NCBI GenBank assembly: GCA_030849075.1
Contig: JASAOO010003358.1
Span: 1 to 46,744 of the forward strand
Length of the DNA: 46,744 bases
From: Zelonia costaricensis
Taxonomy: Eukaryota; Euglenozoa; Kinetoplastea; Trypanosomatida; Trypanosomatidae
Direction of reading: 5' to 3'
Shown: positions 17,275 to 25,417 of the stretch, in pieces
How the letters are laid out: the number at the start of each line of letters is the position of its first letter
How positions within the stretch are numbered: position 1 is the first letter of the stretch
Position numbers and translations under genes: made by a program
The notes under the pieces: generated by a model
What the model saw: the letters and a program-made list of their open reading frames with translations, nothing else
What the model was told of the DNA's origin: nothing
Databases searched by the model: none

Positions 17275-19563
17275 CTACGCGTCAACCTCCTCCTCCTCCT
17301 CCGCTGCGACCGCGGCAGCCCCCTGATGCCGCCGCCGCGGGCCCCACCCCGGCGCGTTCGGCACGAACTTCGCCACACCGAGAACGCGTCCGCGGAAGTC
17401 GTGCGCCTTGTCGTACGTGAAGTCGGCCTCGGCCAGCGGTCCGACAAGCAGCGGACGTGGTGCCGCGGCCGCGGCGGTGCTGGCCGACGGCTGGTCCTCC
17501 GCGCCGCCGTTGACTGCGGCCTTCGCGTCCCCCGCGGCGAGGTCAAGCGCGTCCTGGACGGCCTTCCACTGCAGCATCACGCCAAACAGCACCTCGGGCG
17601 GGCAGTCGGTCTTCAGCCCCGCGGCGGCGCAGTGCACCTGGCTGCACCGGTAGCCGAGCCGCGCGAGCGCGCCAACGATGTACGGCGTAGGCGGGCACCG
17701 CACGCGCACGTACGAGGCAATGTCCGGCAGAAGGTAGAAGAGGGGGCAGTCCGGCAGCTCCTCCAGTGCAGTGCGCACCAGCCCTGTGATGCGCGCCTCG
17801 GCGTTCAGCCGACCCTCGCTCGCCCGCTCCTGCAGGACGGCCAGCAGCTGCTCCAGGAATTCCGCGTTCTGCGTCGGTGCCGCGTAAAGAGGGCCCGAAA
17901 GGACGATGCCGCCACCGCACACGGGGCACGCACCGGCTGACGCACCGCCCGCATCGCCTGCGCCACAGCTCGGCAGCTGGCGAAGCGTGAGAGGGGCGAC
18001 TTTGGGGTTGGTCTGACGGCTTGGGGCCGCGGGAAACACCTCCTTGCGCAGCGTGCTCTGCGCACCCGCGCCGTCGGCGGCGGCGTCTGCGTGGCCGCTG
18101 CCCTCGTGCCCCTTCGCCCCCTCCCCGTCGCGCCCCCGCTTCTCCCCCGGCAGCACCACCTCTGCCGCTGCGCTGCCGTCGCCGGTGGTGCTCTCGTTGT
18201 GATTGATGCGGCGTCCGCCGTTGACCTCGTGCGCGCGGCGGTTGCGCTCGTTGGCGTCGCGCTTGTACCGGCGCCGCTCCTGGCGGGAGGGCCGGGGCGG
18301 CCGCGCCGTTGCCATGGGCCGCAACCAGAAGGCGGCGCAGTTGGTGCACTGCAGCTGGTAGCCCAGCTTGCACGTGCTCAGCTTCACCTCGGCCGGCTGC
18401 GTGTACACGCGCAGGAAGCACCGCACGTAGAAGTCGATGTGCAGCGAGAGAAGCGGGACGATGTACTTCTTGTGCTTGTTGGCGACGCGCTCGATGCACG
18501 CCAGCAGCGTCCGCACTGCGGCCTCATGGCAGTGCGAGGCCTTGTACGGCATCGAGCTGTACTTGGCGTGCGCCGTGTCGGCGAAGTTGCCACACAGGAT
18601 CGCGCTGTCGGTGCTTGTCACCAGCATTAGCCCACCCTCCTTGATGCAACGGAAGGCGGCGTCGAGAAAGGGCGAGGCGGAGCCGTAGGGGTCGAGATCA
18701 ACGACGTCCATCAGCTCTTGCTGCAGCAGCGGGCGCAGGCCCGCCGACGGCGCCGTGCCGTCGCCCCCCTCCACGGGTAGCGCGGTCGGCGTCGCGGCAA
18801 GGCAGACACGCTGACCCGGATGCACGTCGCTGTTCATGGCAAGCCGGAACATCAGGTCGTTTGCGTCGTCCAGGTTTGGCACGATGGCGCCACCAGAGCG
18901 AACGCCGACCTCCGCCGCACTGCCCCCTGTCGACGCAGAGCTCGGCTGCTGCCCGGTCTTCTCCACTGCGGCCGACGGGGTCTGTGTTGGCGGCGGCGGC
19001 GACACGGGGTACACATCGATGGCCGAGGCGGGCAGGTTCTCCGTCAGCGTCGGGTACCGCACGGGTACCCCGTTGTACGCGCAGTTGCGCACTATGCAGT
19101 CCACCGCGTCCGCGTCCATGTCGTTGGCGATGATGTAGCGCACATTCGTGATCTCCTTGAAGTACCGAATCGCGCGCAGCCCGGTGGCGCTGAGTGCTTC
19201 GAGTACTGTGATCCCCTCTTTGGTGCCGCCGCGGCGCCGCGGCTCTGTCAGCCGGATGCGGGAGAAGAGCTCGATGGCGCTGATGCTGAGGTCGCGGTTG
19301 ACGACCTGCGCAGGGTTGTAGAAGACGGCCTGGTCATCCAGCGGGTCGCTCTCGCTGTCGCCGTCCTCGTCGTCGTCGGCGGCGGCAGCCCGGCGGCGCT
19401 GCTGCCGTTGCTGCGGCACTGGCGCACCCGCCTTCTCCTTCGGTGGTGGCTCCAGCACGGCGGTGGTTCCCTCCGTGATCTTGGTGAACCCGGCCGGGCA
19501 CTCGCGCGTGACGGCGTCGTAGTTGAACAGCCCAGACTTCAGGAGCACATCGACCGACGTCAT
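17275..19563 (-). CDS. TRM1: tRNA (guanine26-N2)-dimethyltransferase Trm1 (762 aa)
   Basis: Trm1 uses S-adenosylmethionine to make N2,N2-dimethylguanosine at position 26 of tRNAs, in the nucleus and/or mitochondrion. The start is the Met at 19563 (MTSVDVLLKSGLF). Diagnostic motifs appear in order: FYNPAQVVNRDLS at 81-93 (family FYNPxxxxNRDLS); the SAM-binding region VLEALSATGLRAIRYFKEI at 120-138 with IIANDMDADAVDCIVRN at 144-160; the catalytic segment VDLDPYGSASPFLDAAF at 288-304 (DPYG/DPFG motif); and TSTDSAILCG at 316-325. Zinc-type cysteines follow in QCTNCAAFW and CPVCGGGI, then the conserved LGYRCSQVHCAAAGLKTDCP near the C-terminus. It is longer than the usual 550-660 residues because of two low-complexity insertions, about 185-280 (before the catalytic motif) and a Lys/Arg/Gly-rich one after the first CxxC. 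The C-terminus is acidic. Confidence 0.95.
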   Translation of the reverse strand: MTSVDVLLKSGLFNYDAVTRECPAGFTKITEGTTAVLEPPPKEKAGAPVPQQRQQRRRAAAADDDEDGDSESDPLDDQAVFYNPAQVVNRDLSISAIELFSRIRLTEPRRRGGTKEGITVLEALSATGLRAIRYFKEITNVRYIIANDMDADAVDCIVRNCAYNGVPVRYPTLTENLPASAIDVYPVSPPPPTQTPSAAVEKTGQQPSSASTGGSAAEVGVRSGGAIVPNLDDANDLMFRLAMNSDVHPGQRVCLAATPTALPVEGGDGTAPSAGLRPLLQQELMDVVDLDPYGSASPFLDAAFRCIKEGGLMLVTSTDSAILCGNFADTAHAKYSSMPYKASHCHEAAVRTLLACIERVANKHKKYIVPLLSLHIDFYVRCFLRVYTQPAEVKLSTCKLGYQLQCTNCAAFWLRPMATARPPRPSRQERRRYKRDANERNRRAHEVNGGRRINHNESTTGDGSAAAEVVLPGEKRGRDGEGAKGHEGSGHADAAADGAGAQSTLRKEVFPAAPSRQTNPKVAPLTLRQLPSCGAGDAGGASAGACPVCGGGIVLSGPLYAAPTQNAEFLEQLLAVLQERASEGRLNAEARITGLVRTALEELPDCPLFYLLPDIASYVRVRCPPTPYIVGALARLGYRCSQVHCAAAGLKTDCPPEVLFGVMLQWKAVQDALDLAAGDAKAAVNGGAEDQPSASTAAAAAPRPLLVGPLAEADFTYDKAHDFRGRVLGVAKFVPNAPGWGPRRRHQGAAAVAAEEEEEVDA

Positions 19564-20320
19564 CCCTTCTTCGCTGGTGCTGGCGTGCGTGTGTGTGTGT
19601 GTGTGTGGGGTGTACTAGTAGGTGTGGTGTGGAGTGGGAGCTGGTGAAGAGAGGGGGCGAGAGGCGCGGAAAGTGAAGAGGGGAGCTGTTAGGTCACACA
19701 CGTCTACACATGCGTCGAACGCTGTGCGTGGCAGCCATCAGTTAGCATGCAGGGGAGGGGTGGGGTAGGGGAAGGCTCGCTCCACTACGCTCGTAGATAC
19801 ACACACTCACTCACACACACACACTTGTCAAGGACGGGGAGCGGTGGAGAGGGCAGCAGCTTCACAGCCTCCGTCTCCGCTCAGCCTGCCCGGTCTCATG
19901 AGCGGTGCCCGTGCAGACACACACGCAGACGCACGCACAGCGGCAGAAGAGGGGGGACACTCCGGGTGGCCCTTGTCGCGTGCCGCTCACAGCGCGCGCG
20001 CAAGTCGCGGCTATCTTCTGGGTTGGGTGGAGGGTTGGCGTAAGGGGTAGAGGGGGGCGGAGGGTAGAGAGAGTGAGGGGGGGGGGGGGAGGTACGACAG
20101 CGCAGCCGACACGAATGGGCGAGCTGTGACGACCATCAAGCTGCCGCGCACTAGATTACATGCAGGGAAATCAACAAGACATGTCTACCGACGACGACAC
20201 GACACGGTGACAGCGGGCGACGGAGCTGGTCGTGGAACTAGCTGCGATCCCACACACGTACACACACAAACACGCAGCCATCAGCGGGGCACGTTTGAAC
20301 TGCCTTCAGCTCACCGCATC
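19564..20320 (-). promoter_or_regulatory. Intergenic region with trans-splicing signals
   Basis: This spacer lies between the actin-like gene and TRM1. A sense-strand pyrimidine-rich tract lies at about 19645-19683. A (GT)n run at 19585-19607 is about 25-45 bases upstream of the TRM1 start. A CA-rich run is at 19799-19825, and another C-rich tract is at 20045-20092. No gene is supported. Confidence 0.5.
19585..19607. repeat. (GT)n microsatellite near a start codon
   Basis: A GT run on the plus strand (CA on the coding strand), 22-44 bases upstream of the TRM1 start codon, so probably in its 5' UTR. Confidence 0.9.
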
Positions 20321-21780
20321 TCAGAGCGACTTGTAGTGGATCGCCCGCGCACCCTCTTCCTCGTACTCCTTGCGCGAGACGACGAGGTGCTGAAACACGG
20401 CCGTCTGTGCCAGCATCGACCCACCGAGCCACGCACTGTACGCGCGGCACGCCATGTCGCGCACCTTGATCGGCACCACCGCCTCGCTGGGGTGGCTCTC
20501 CCGGTAGAGCTGTCGCACTTCCGCCTCGAGGCGGGACTTGAGGCCGGGGAAGGAAAGGGAGCCGCCGGCCAGCACCATGTTCGCGTACAGCTGCGGCCGC
20601 AGCCCCGCCTCGCAGTTGTTCGCAGCGGCGAAGGGCAGCCAGCTGAGGCCCTTGTCGAAGGACGGCGTGAAGAGGTCGCCCATGTCGGTGCGCACCTTGC
20701 AGCGCGGCTCGTAGATCGTCGTGTCGCGGCCCCCTGTGTCCATGGCGGCGAGCAGCGAGTAGTTGAAGAGCACCTCGGTCGTGTCACTGCGCTCCGTCGT
20801 GAGAGGAATGCGCTGGCCGTCGGGCAGGACGAAGTCCTCCGGCGTCGCCGCCGCGTCCGCCGCCATGGCGGCAGCCGCCGCCGCTTCTGCACTGCCGGTC
20901 GTCGAAGACTGGTGGCCGTCCCCCGTGGAGCCGGTGAGGCTGCCGTGCCCAAACACGTCTCGCGCCGTGCCGCCCGCCGTCGGCCCAGCGGACATCGTCA
21001 AGTGCGTCGTCGACGGGCTGCCGCCCGCGGCGCGCTTCGGGGTGGGGCGGTGACTGCCGACGTCAAACCCCATCCCACCAGCGCCGCTAGCGCCGCCGTA
21101 GAAGGGCTCGTTGCCGCGCTGGGCGTACATGCTGGGTTGCACGTAGCACAGCTCCTCCTTGGCGCTGTTCAGCAGCTCCTGCTCCATTGCCGTGCCCAGC
21201 GCGTAGCCTTGATCGCGCAGCAGCCCGGCAAGGTAGCGAGTGAGGGCCGCGCCGGCGACGGGGCTCTGCGTGACGTGCCGACCCAACGCGTAGCCCTCGT
21301 GCACGGGCACGGCGCGGGTCACGTCCTTGCCGCTGTCCACGACGAGGCCGGTCGTGAGGCCGTAGCTGTACAGGCTCAGCACCTGCGACGGCCCGAGGTA
21401 CAGGGAGTGGGCATGAAAGGTCTCCATCATAATCTCCAGTGTCCGCTCCCGCTGCGCCGGCGGCGTGTTGACCGGCTGGGTCAGGAGGAAGCAGTGCGTC
21501 TCTGGCGACACGCGCAGCTCGTTGAAGAAGAGGTGACTCCAGAGCTTCTCCACGTCGCCCCAGTCATTGATGAAGCCGTCGTGGATGGGGTGGTGCACGT
21601 CGAGGGCGCCCTGCTTCAGCAGCGCCTCCTCGCCCACCTCCTGCTCGTTCATCCCCGCCGCCATGGCGATGCCGCGGTGCCGCGGGTAGCCGACGAGGGT
21701 GGGCACATCGAGCCGCGGCCCCTTCTCCCCGCCGAACCCGGCGCGAGAGTGGAAAGAGCCGCAGTCCAGCACCACCGCCG
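20321..21780 (-). CDS. Actin-like / actin-related protein, 5' end missing at an assembly gap
   Basis: An actin-fold protein; 485 residues can be read after the N at 21781, and the start codon is probably lost in the gap (actins have only a few residues before this point). Counting from the first clear residue, phosphate-1 is AVVLDCGSFHSRAGFGG (1-17), the DNase-loop/subdomain-2 region runs to HDGFINDWGDVEKLWSHLFF (66-85), then comes NELRVSPETHCFLLTQPVN (86-104). Phosphate-2 is VVDSGKDVTRAVPVHEGYAL (146-165), the adenosine motif is MVLAGGSLSFPGLKSRL (401-417), and the end AWLGGSMLAQTAVFQ matches the actin C-terminus. About 95 Gly/Ser/Ala-rich residues (220-315) are inserted where actin has only a short loop before PDGQ. 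Relative to actin, Asp157 is Lys and His161 is Arg, so hydrolysis is doubtful. It could be a divergent ARP or a kinetoplastid-specific actin-like protein; I cannot assign the subclass. Confidence 0.88.
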
Positions 21781-21781
21781 N
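21781..21781. other. Single-base assembly gap (N) at a poly-G run
   Basis: A lone N followed by G runs at 21782-21792 and 21796-21822. It falls exactly where the start of the actin-like protein should be, so the true length and sequence here are unknown. Confidence 0.95.
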
Positions 21782-22094
21782 GGGGGGGGGGGCCAGGGGG
21801 GGGGGGGGGGGGGGGGGGGGGGTGGAGGAGGGCGCACACCTCGAGGACAGACTCCGGCAAGCTGGTGCGGGAAACGAATGGCCGCGGCGTGACGCGGACG
21901 CGTGTGTGTGCATGGGCAGGGAAGCGGCGGAGATGCAGGAGAGAGCGAGTGGAGGGTCAGGGGGGGGGGCTCAGCATAGAGGCAGGCCCACACACACACA
22001 CACACACGTGTCCTGTTGCGCGTGGCGTGTGGCCCAGCCCGGGGACACCTTCTGCCTGCACCTGCGGAGGTGCGTGGCTTAAGGGGGGGGGGGG

Positions 22095-22179
22095 AAGGCA
22101 GGGGAGAAAGAGTAAGTGGGGGGAAGGGTCCTGACACCACAACTGGACGCCGCAAGCGATGCGGCTGACAGAGCCGTCG
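22095..22179. repeat. Direct duplication, copy 1 (left of the N)
   Basis: Eighty-five bases that match 22188-22272 with only two substitutions. Together with the N between them, this most likely reflects two contig ends that overlap but were not merged. Confidence 0.85.
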
Positions 22180-22180
22180 N
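22180..22180. other. Single-base assembly gap (N) between duplicated flanks
   Basis: The N sits between the two near-identical 85-base copies and beside a G run, as expected at a scaffold join. Confidence 0.95.
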
Positions 22181-22187
22181 GGGGGGG

Positions 22188-22272
22188 AAGGCGGGGGAGA
22201 AAGAGGAAGTGGGGGGAAGGGTCCTGACACCACAACTGGACGCCGCAAGCGATGCGGCTGACAGAGCCGTCG
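22188..22272. repeat. Direct duplication, copy 2 (right of the N)
   Basis: The second copy of the 85-base segment. It differs from copy 1 at the sixth base (G for A) and at the nineteenth (G for T). Confidence 0.85.
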
Positions 22273-22540
22273 ACGGGGCTCGTTGGAATTGTCTTCGTGC
22301 GTGTGCGTGTGTGTGACTGCAGTGGTTGGGTGACGTGTTCCATCGTAGAAGAGAAAACAGAGTGAGGTTAAGCACGAAACAGCAGAGGAGGGGCGGGGGG
22401 CGGGGGGGGGGCGGGGCGCACGGAGAAGTGCCTGGAATTCGCGAAGACGTCAACGCGGTGGCATCCGGCGCGCCCACGGCTCCGTCGTTCCCCCCCCCAC
22501 CCCCCCTTGTGTGTCGGTTGTGCTGCGTCGGCAGCCCACG

Positions 22541-24301
22541 TCAGGTGGACAGCCCCGAGCCGTAGTCGCGTGCCCACACGTCGTACTTGTCGAGGTCGCT
22601 CAAGCGCACGCTGCTGCGGGTGCACGCGGTGCTCGCCCGCACGTCCTCGAGCGTCGCCGCTGGCGGCTGCAGCGGCTCCTGCGACAGTCGCGTGTGCGCG
22701 TCGCGGCCGTTGCCGGCGGCCTCGAGCTGCGCGATGAGCTTCCGCACCGGCCGCATCATCGCCTCGCGGCAGACAACGTCGATGTCAGCGCCCGACATCC
22801 CATTCATCATCTCCGCGCACGCGTCGTAGTCCGCCGCGGACGTGAAGGAGTTGGGCAGGAGGCGGCGCAGCATCAGCACCCGCGCCTCGTGCGTCGGCAG
22901 CGTCACCAGCACGCGCTTCTCCAGCCGCCGCAGCATGGCGGTGTCGAGGTCCCACGGCACGTTGCTCGCGGCGAGCACGAAGACCACCTCGCCGCCGCGC
23001 CGCTTCGACAGGCCGTCCATCTGCGTGAGGAGCTCCGTCTTCATGCGACGCGACCCCTCGTGCTCGCCCTCGGTGGAGCGGGCGGACATGAGCGAGTCGA
23101 TCTCGTCGATGAAGATGGTGCTTGGCGCGTAGTGCACGGCAAGGTCGAACAGCATGCGCACAAGCTTCTCCGAGTCGCCGCGCCACTTGGACACCACCGA
23201 CGAGGCGGAGATGTTGAAGAAGGTCGTGCGGCACTCCGTCGCCACCGCCTTGGCCAGCAGCGTCTTCCCCGTGCCGGGCGGCCCGAACAGCAGGATGCCC
23301 TTCCACGGCCGCAGGATGCCTTGGAAGAGCGCCGGGTACTTGACCGGCATCACCACCGCCTCCTGCAGCAGGTGCTTCGCCCCATCCAGCGCGGCGATGT
23401 CAGCCCAGCGCACGGACGGGTTTACATCGAGGATCTCGCGCAGTATGGTGGCCGCCAAGTCGTTCAGCTCGTTGGTCGGGAACTGCGGCAGCGGCTTCAG
23501 CACGCGGTGACTCTGGAACGGACCGAACGGGTCGTCCTCCTCCGCCTCGCCCCCGGCCACTCGTGTAGTGGTCGCCGTAGCGGCTGACGCCGCCGCCGCG
23601 GTGGCCAGCGGGGCACCGCGCAAGGAGAGCCCCGCAGCGACGGCCTCGGCCCCCACGGCTGGGGAGGAGGCGGCGGAGGCGGCACCGTGTGGCTGCCCCG
23701 CGGCGGCCCCATTCGCGTGGCCCAGGGCACGGCCGAGGTTGGTGGACCGCAGGTGCGCGGGTGGGGCGCTGGGCTGCGCCGTCGTCGGCGCCGGCGGGGT
23801 GGACGCCCCCGCCGTGCTGTCCACGCTGCCATACCCAATCGGCGACAGCGCCGGCGACGGCCCTGGTGGGGCGGAGTGGCTCGTGGCCGCTGCTGCGCCT
23901 TTGCGCCTGCGGGTGAGCAGCCGCCCGCCGCCGCCCTCCGTGACGACGCTGCCGGCCTCTTCCGTCTCGCTGCCGGGGCCGCGCGCGCGGTACAGCTTCG
24001 GCGCGCGCTGACTGCGGATCGCGTAGTACTCCTCGTACTCCTGCACGACCGAGAGCAGGTCGATGTTGTCGGCGGCGCAGAACTGGGCAAGGGTGATGCG
24101 GCTCTCTTGCTGGAGGGCCTGCAGGGTCTGCGAGTAGCCCTGCTCCAGCAGGAACTGCTCCATCAAGACGATCAACCCCTTGACGCGCCGCGCCCGCAGC
24201 TTTTCCTCCTCCTCGCGCGCCAGCTGCTGCGTCTTCATGTGCGCCAGGCTCGACCCCGCCGCCGGCGCGCTCGTGTTGGACAGCGGCTGCAGGTGCCGCA
24301 T
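22541..24301 (-). CDS. Katanin p60-like AAA ATPase with LisH motif (586 aa)
   Basis: A microtubule-severing-type AAA ATPase of the katanin/spastin/fidgetin (meiotic) clade. I chose the Met at 24301 (MRHLQPLSNTS); the 31 residues that could precede it are repeat-derived. A LisH-like helix pair lies at 38-75 (LIVLMEQFLLEQGYSQTLQA), then a flexible linker to about 255. The AAA module begins near 295 (VRWADIAALDGAKHLLQEAV). Walker A is GPPGTGKT at 340-347, the pore-loop region is SKWRGDSEKLVRMLF at 371-385, Walker B is TIFIDEID at 395-402, and the sensor/arginine region is ASNVPWDLDTAMLRRLEKRV at 445-464. The Vps4/katanin C-terminal tail ends in KYDVWARDYGSGL. LisH plus katanin AAA is the architecture of the KATNAL2 type. 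In trypanosomatids such proteins act on flagellar or mitotic microtubules, but the role here is inferred. Confidence 0.93.
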   Translation of the reverse strand: MRHLQPLSNTSAPAAGSSLAHMKTQQLAREEEEKLRARRVKGLIVLMEQFLLEQGYSQTLQALQQESRITLAQFCAADNIDLLSVVQEYEEYYAIRSQRAPKLYRARGPGSETEEAGSVVTEGGGGRLLTRRRKGAAAATSHSAPPGPSPALSPIGYGSVDSTAGASTPPAPTTAQPSAPPAHLRSTNLGRALGHANGAAAGQPHGAASAASSPAVGAEAVAAGLSLRGAPLATAAAASAATATTTRVAGGEAEEDDPFGPFQSHRVLKPLPQFPTNELNDLAATILREILDVNPSVRWADIAALDGAKHLLQEAVVMPVKYPALFQGILRPWKGILLFGPPGTGKTLLAKAVATECRTTFFNISASSVVSKWRGDSEKLVRMLFDLAVHYAPSTIFIDEIDSLMSARSTEGEHEGSRRMKTELLTQMDGLSKRRGGEVVFVLAASNVPWDLDTAMLRRLEKRVLVTLPTHEARVLMLRRLLPNSFTSAADYDACAEMMNGMSGADIDVVCREAMMRPVRKLIAQLEAAGNGRDAHTRLSQEPLQPPAATLEDVRASTACTRSSVRLSDLDKYDVWARDYGSGLST

Positions 24302-24327
24302 CTCGACAGCCTGGCGCGGCGGGGTAG

Positions 24328-24346
24328 GTGTGTGTGTGTGTGTATG
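24328..24346. repeat. (GT)n microsatellite near a start codon
   Basis: A GT run on the plus strand (CA on the coding strand), 27-45 bases upstream of the katanin-like start codon. Confidence 0.9.
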
Positions 24347-25047
24347 TGGAGTGCAACAGGCGGGGGCGGAGTGTCCTGATGCTCCAGGCCGCAACGTCTC
24401 TCTCTATGTATATGGGCGTGTGTGTATGTACGTGTGTGGATGCGAGACTCGAAGCTGGAGAGGGGGTGGGGCGGGGGAGAACGCCAAGACCCCCAGCGAG
24501 GGAGCAGGGAGGTCGAGATGAACAGATAAGGAGCAGGTTCGTGTGTTTGTGTGTGAAAGTAGGCAACATGAGGCAGCAAGTGCCGTGGCATTCACGCGCT
24601 TCTCACCTCCTTAGGAGCGATTCAAGTCATCGCTAGGACGGCCATCGCGACGGAGTCCCGCCGAGGGCAAGGTGTTGGGTGTGGGGTGTGTGTGTGTGGC
24701 CGCGGGCACGTGACACGATGGAGAGGGAGTGGCAACACCATCGCTGTCGCTGGGTGCACGGCCACGGCAACTGTGGGCCGCTCATCGCGCGCTGCGACGA
24801 CGTGATGGCGCTTCCTTTCCCTATTGGACACCTTCATCAATGCGTGCGTATCTGTCGTCATGTGTGCCGGGTCCTTGCTTCGGTTCTTAGAATATGGAGA
24901 GGCAGACGGTCGCTGATGCCATCCGCAGAGGGAGGGGGGGGGGAGTGGAGGTGGGGGTGGGGGTGGCACGACGAGGAAGTGCGCCAGAGAAGCAAGAGAG
25001 CGGGTCAAGCTCACACACCCATACACAATCACACGCGTACACACGAA

Positions 25048-25066
25048 CACACACACACACACACAC
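25048..25066. repeat. (CA)n microsatellite
   Basis: A CA run on the plus strand (TG on the coding strand), about 350 bases after the stop codon of the 25418-27322 gene. Confidence 0.9.
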
Positions 25067-25417
25067 CAATGCCCATTGCATACGTAGCGCACAAATACAA
25101 CACCAACACTAAGACCGCATACAAACACACGAACACCGGACAGAGAGTCACAACTACGCCAGCGGCTGCTTCCCATTCGCTGATGTTCCCCCCGCGCGAC
25201 AGCGTCCACGACGCTGCAGCACGGTGGGAATAATAAAAGAACAGAAGAAGAGAAGGGCGCGCGGGGAAGGGTGGCGGGCAAGGCTTTTCTCGATTGGCTG
25301 CTAAGGAGCACGTTCGAACACGGGGACCCGGCCACGTCCACGTGAACCGCCGTCTTCCCCCACTTCTGGCCATGCCAACGCCACGGCGACGCTCGCGCTG
25401 GAGCTCTCACGCGCCGC

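Larger units (their letters stand above)
21782..22540 (-). promoter_or_regulatory. Intergenic region broken by two gaps
   Basis: This spacer lies between the katanin-like gene and the actin-like gene. It holds poly-G runs (poly-C on the sense strand) at 21782-21822 and 22083-22094, the N at 22180, an 85-base direct duplication on either side of that N, a CA run at 21990-22008 and a GT run at 22298-22314. The true spacer length is uncertain because of the gaps. No additional gene is supported. Confidence 0.5.
24302..25417 (-). promoter_or_regulatory. Intergenic region with trans-splicing signals
   Basis: This spacer lies between the 25418-27322 gene and the katanin-like gene. A (GT)n run at 24328-24346 sits about 30 bases upstream of the katanin-like start. 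Sense pyrimidine tracts lie at about 24456-24480 and 24928-24965. A CA run lies at 25048-25066. I see nothing else that looks like a gene. Confidence 0.5.

Noticed and set aside
20126..21892. A 588-residue plus-strand frame over the actin-like gene
   Set aside because: The minus strand carries clear actin motifs. The plus frame is Arg/His/Val-rich and crosses the N.
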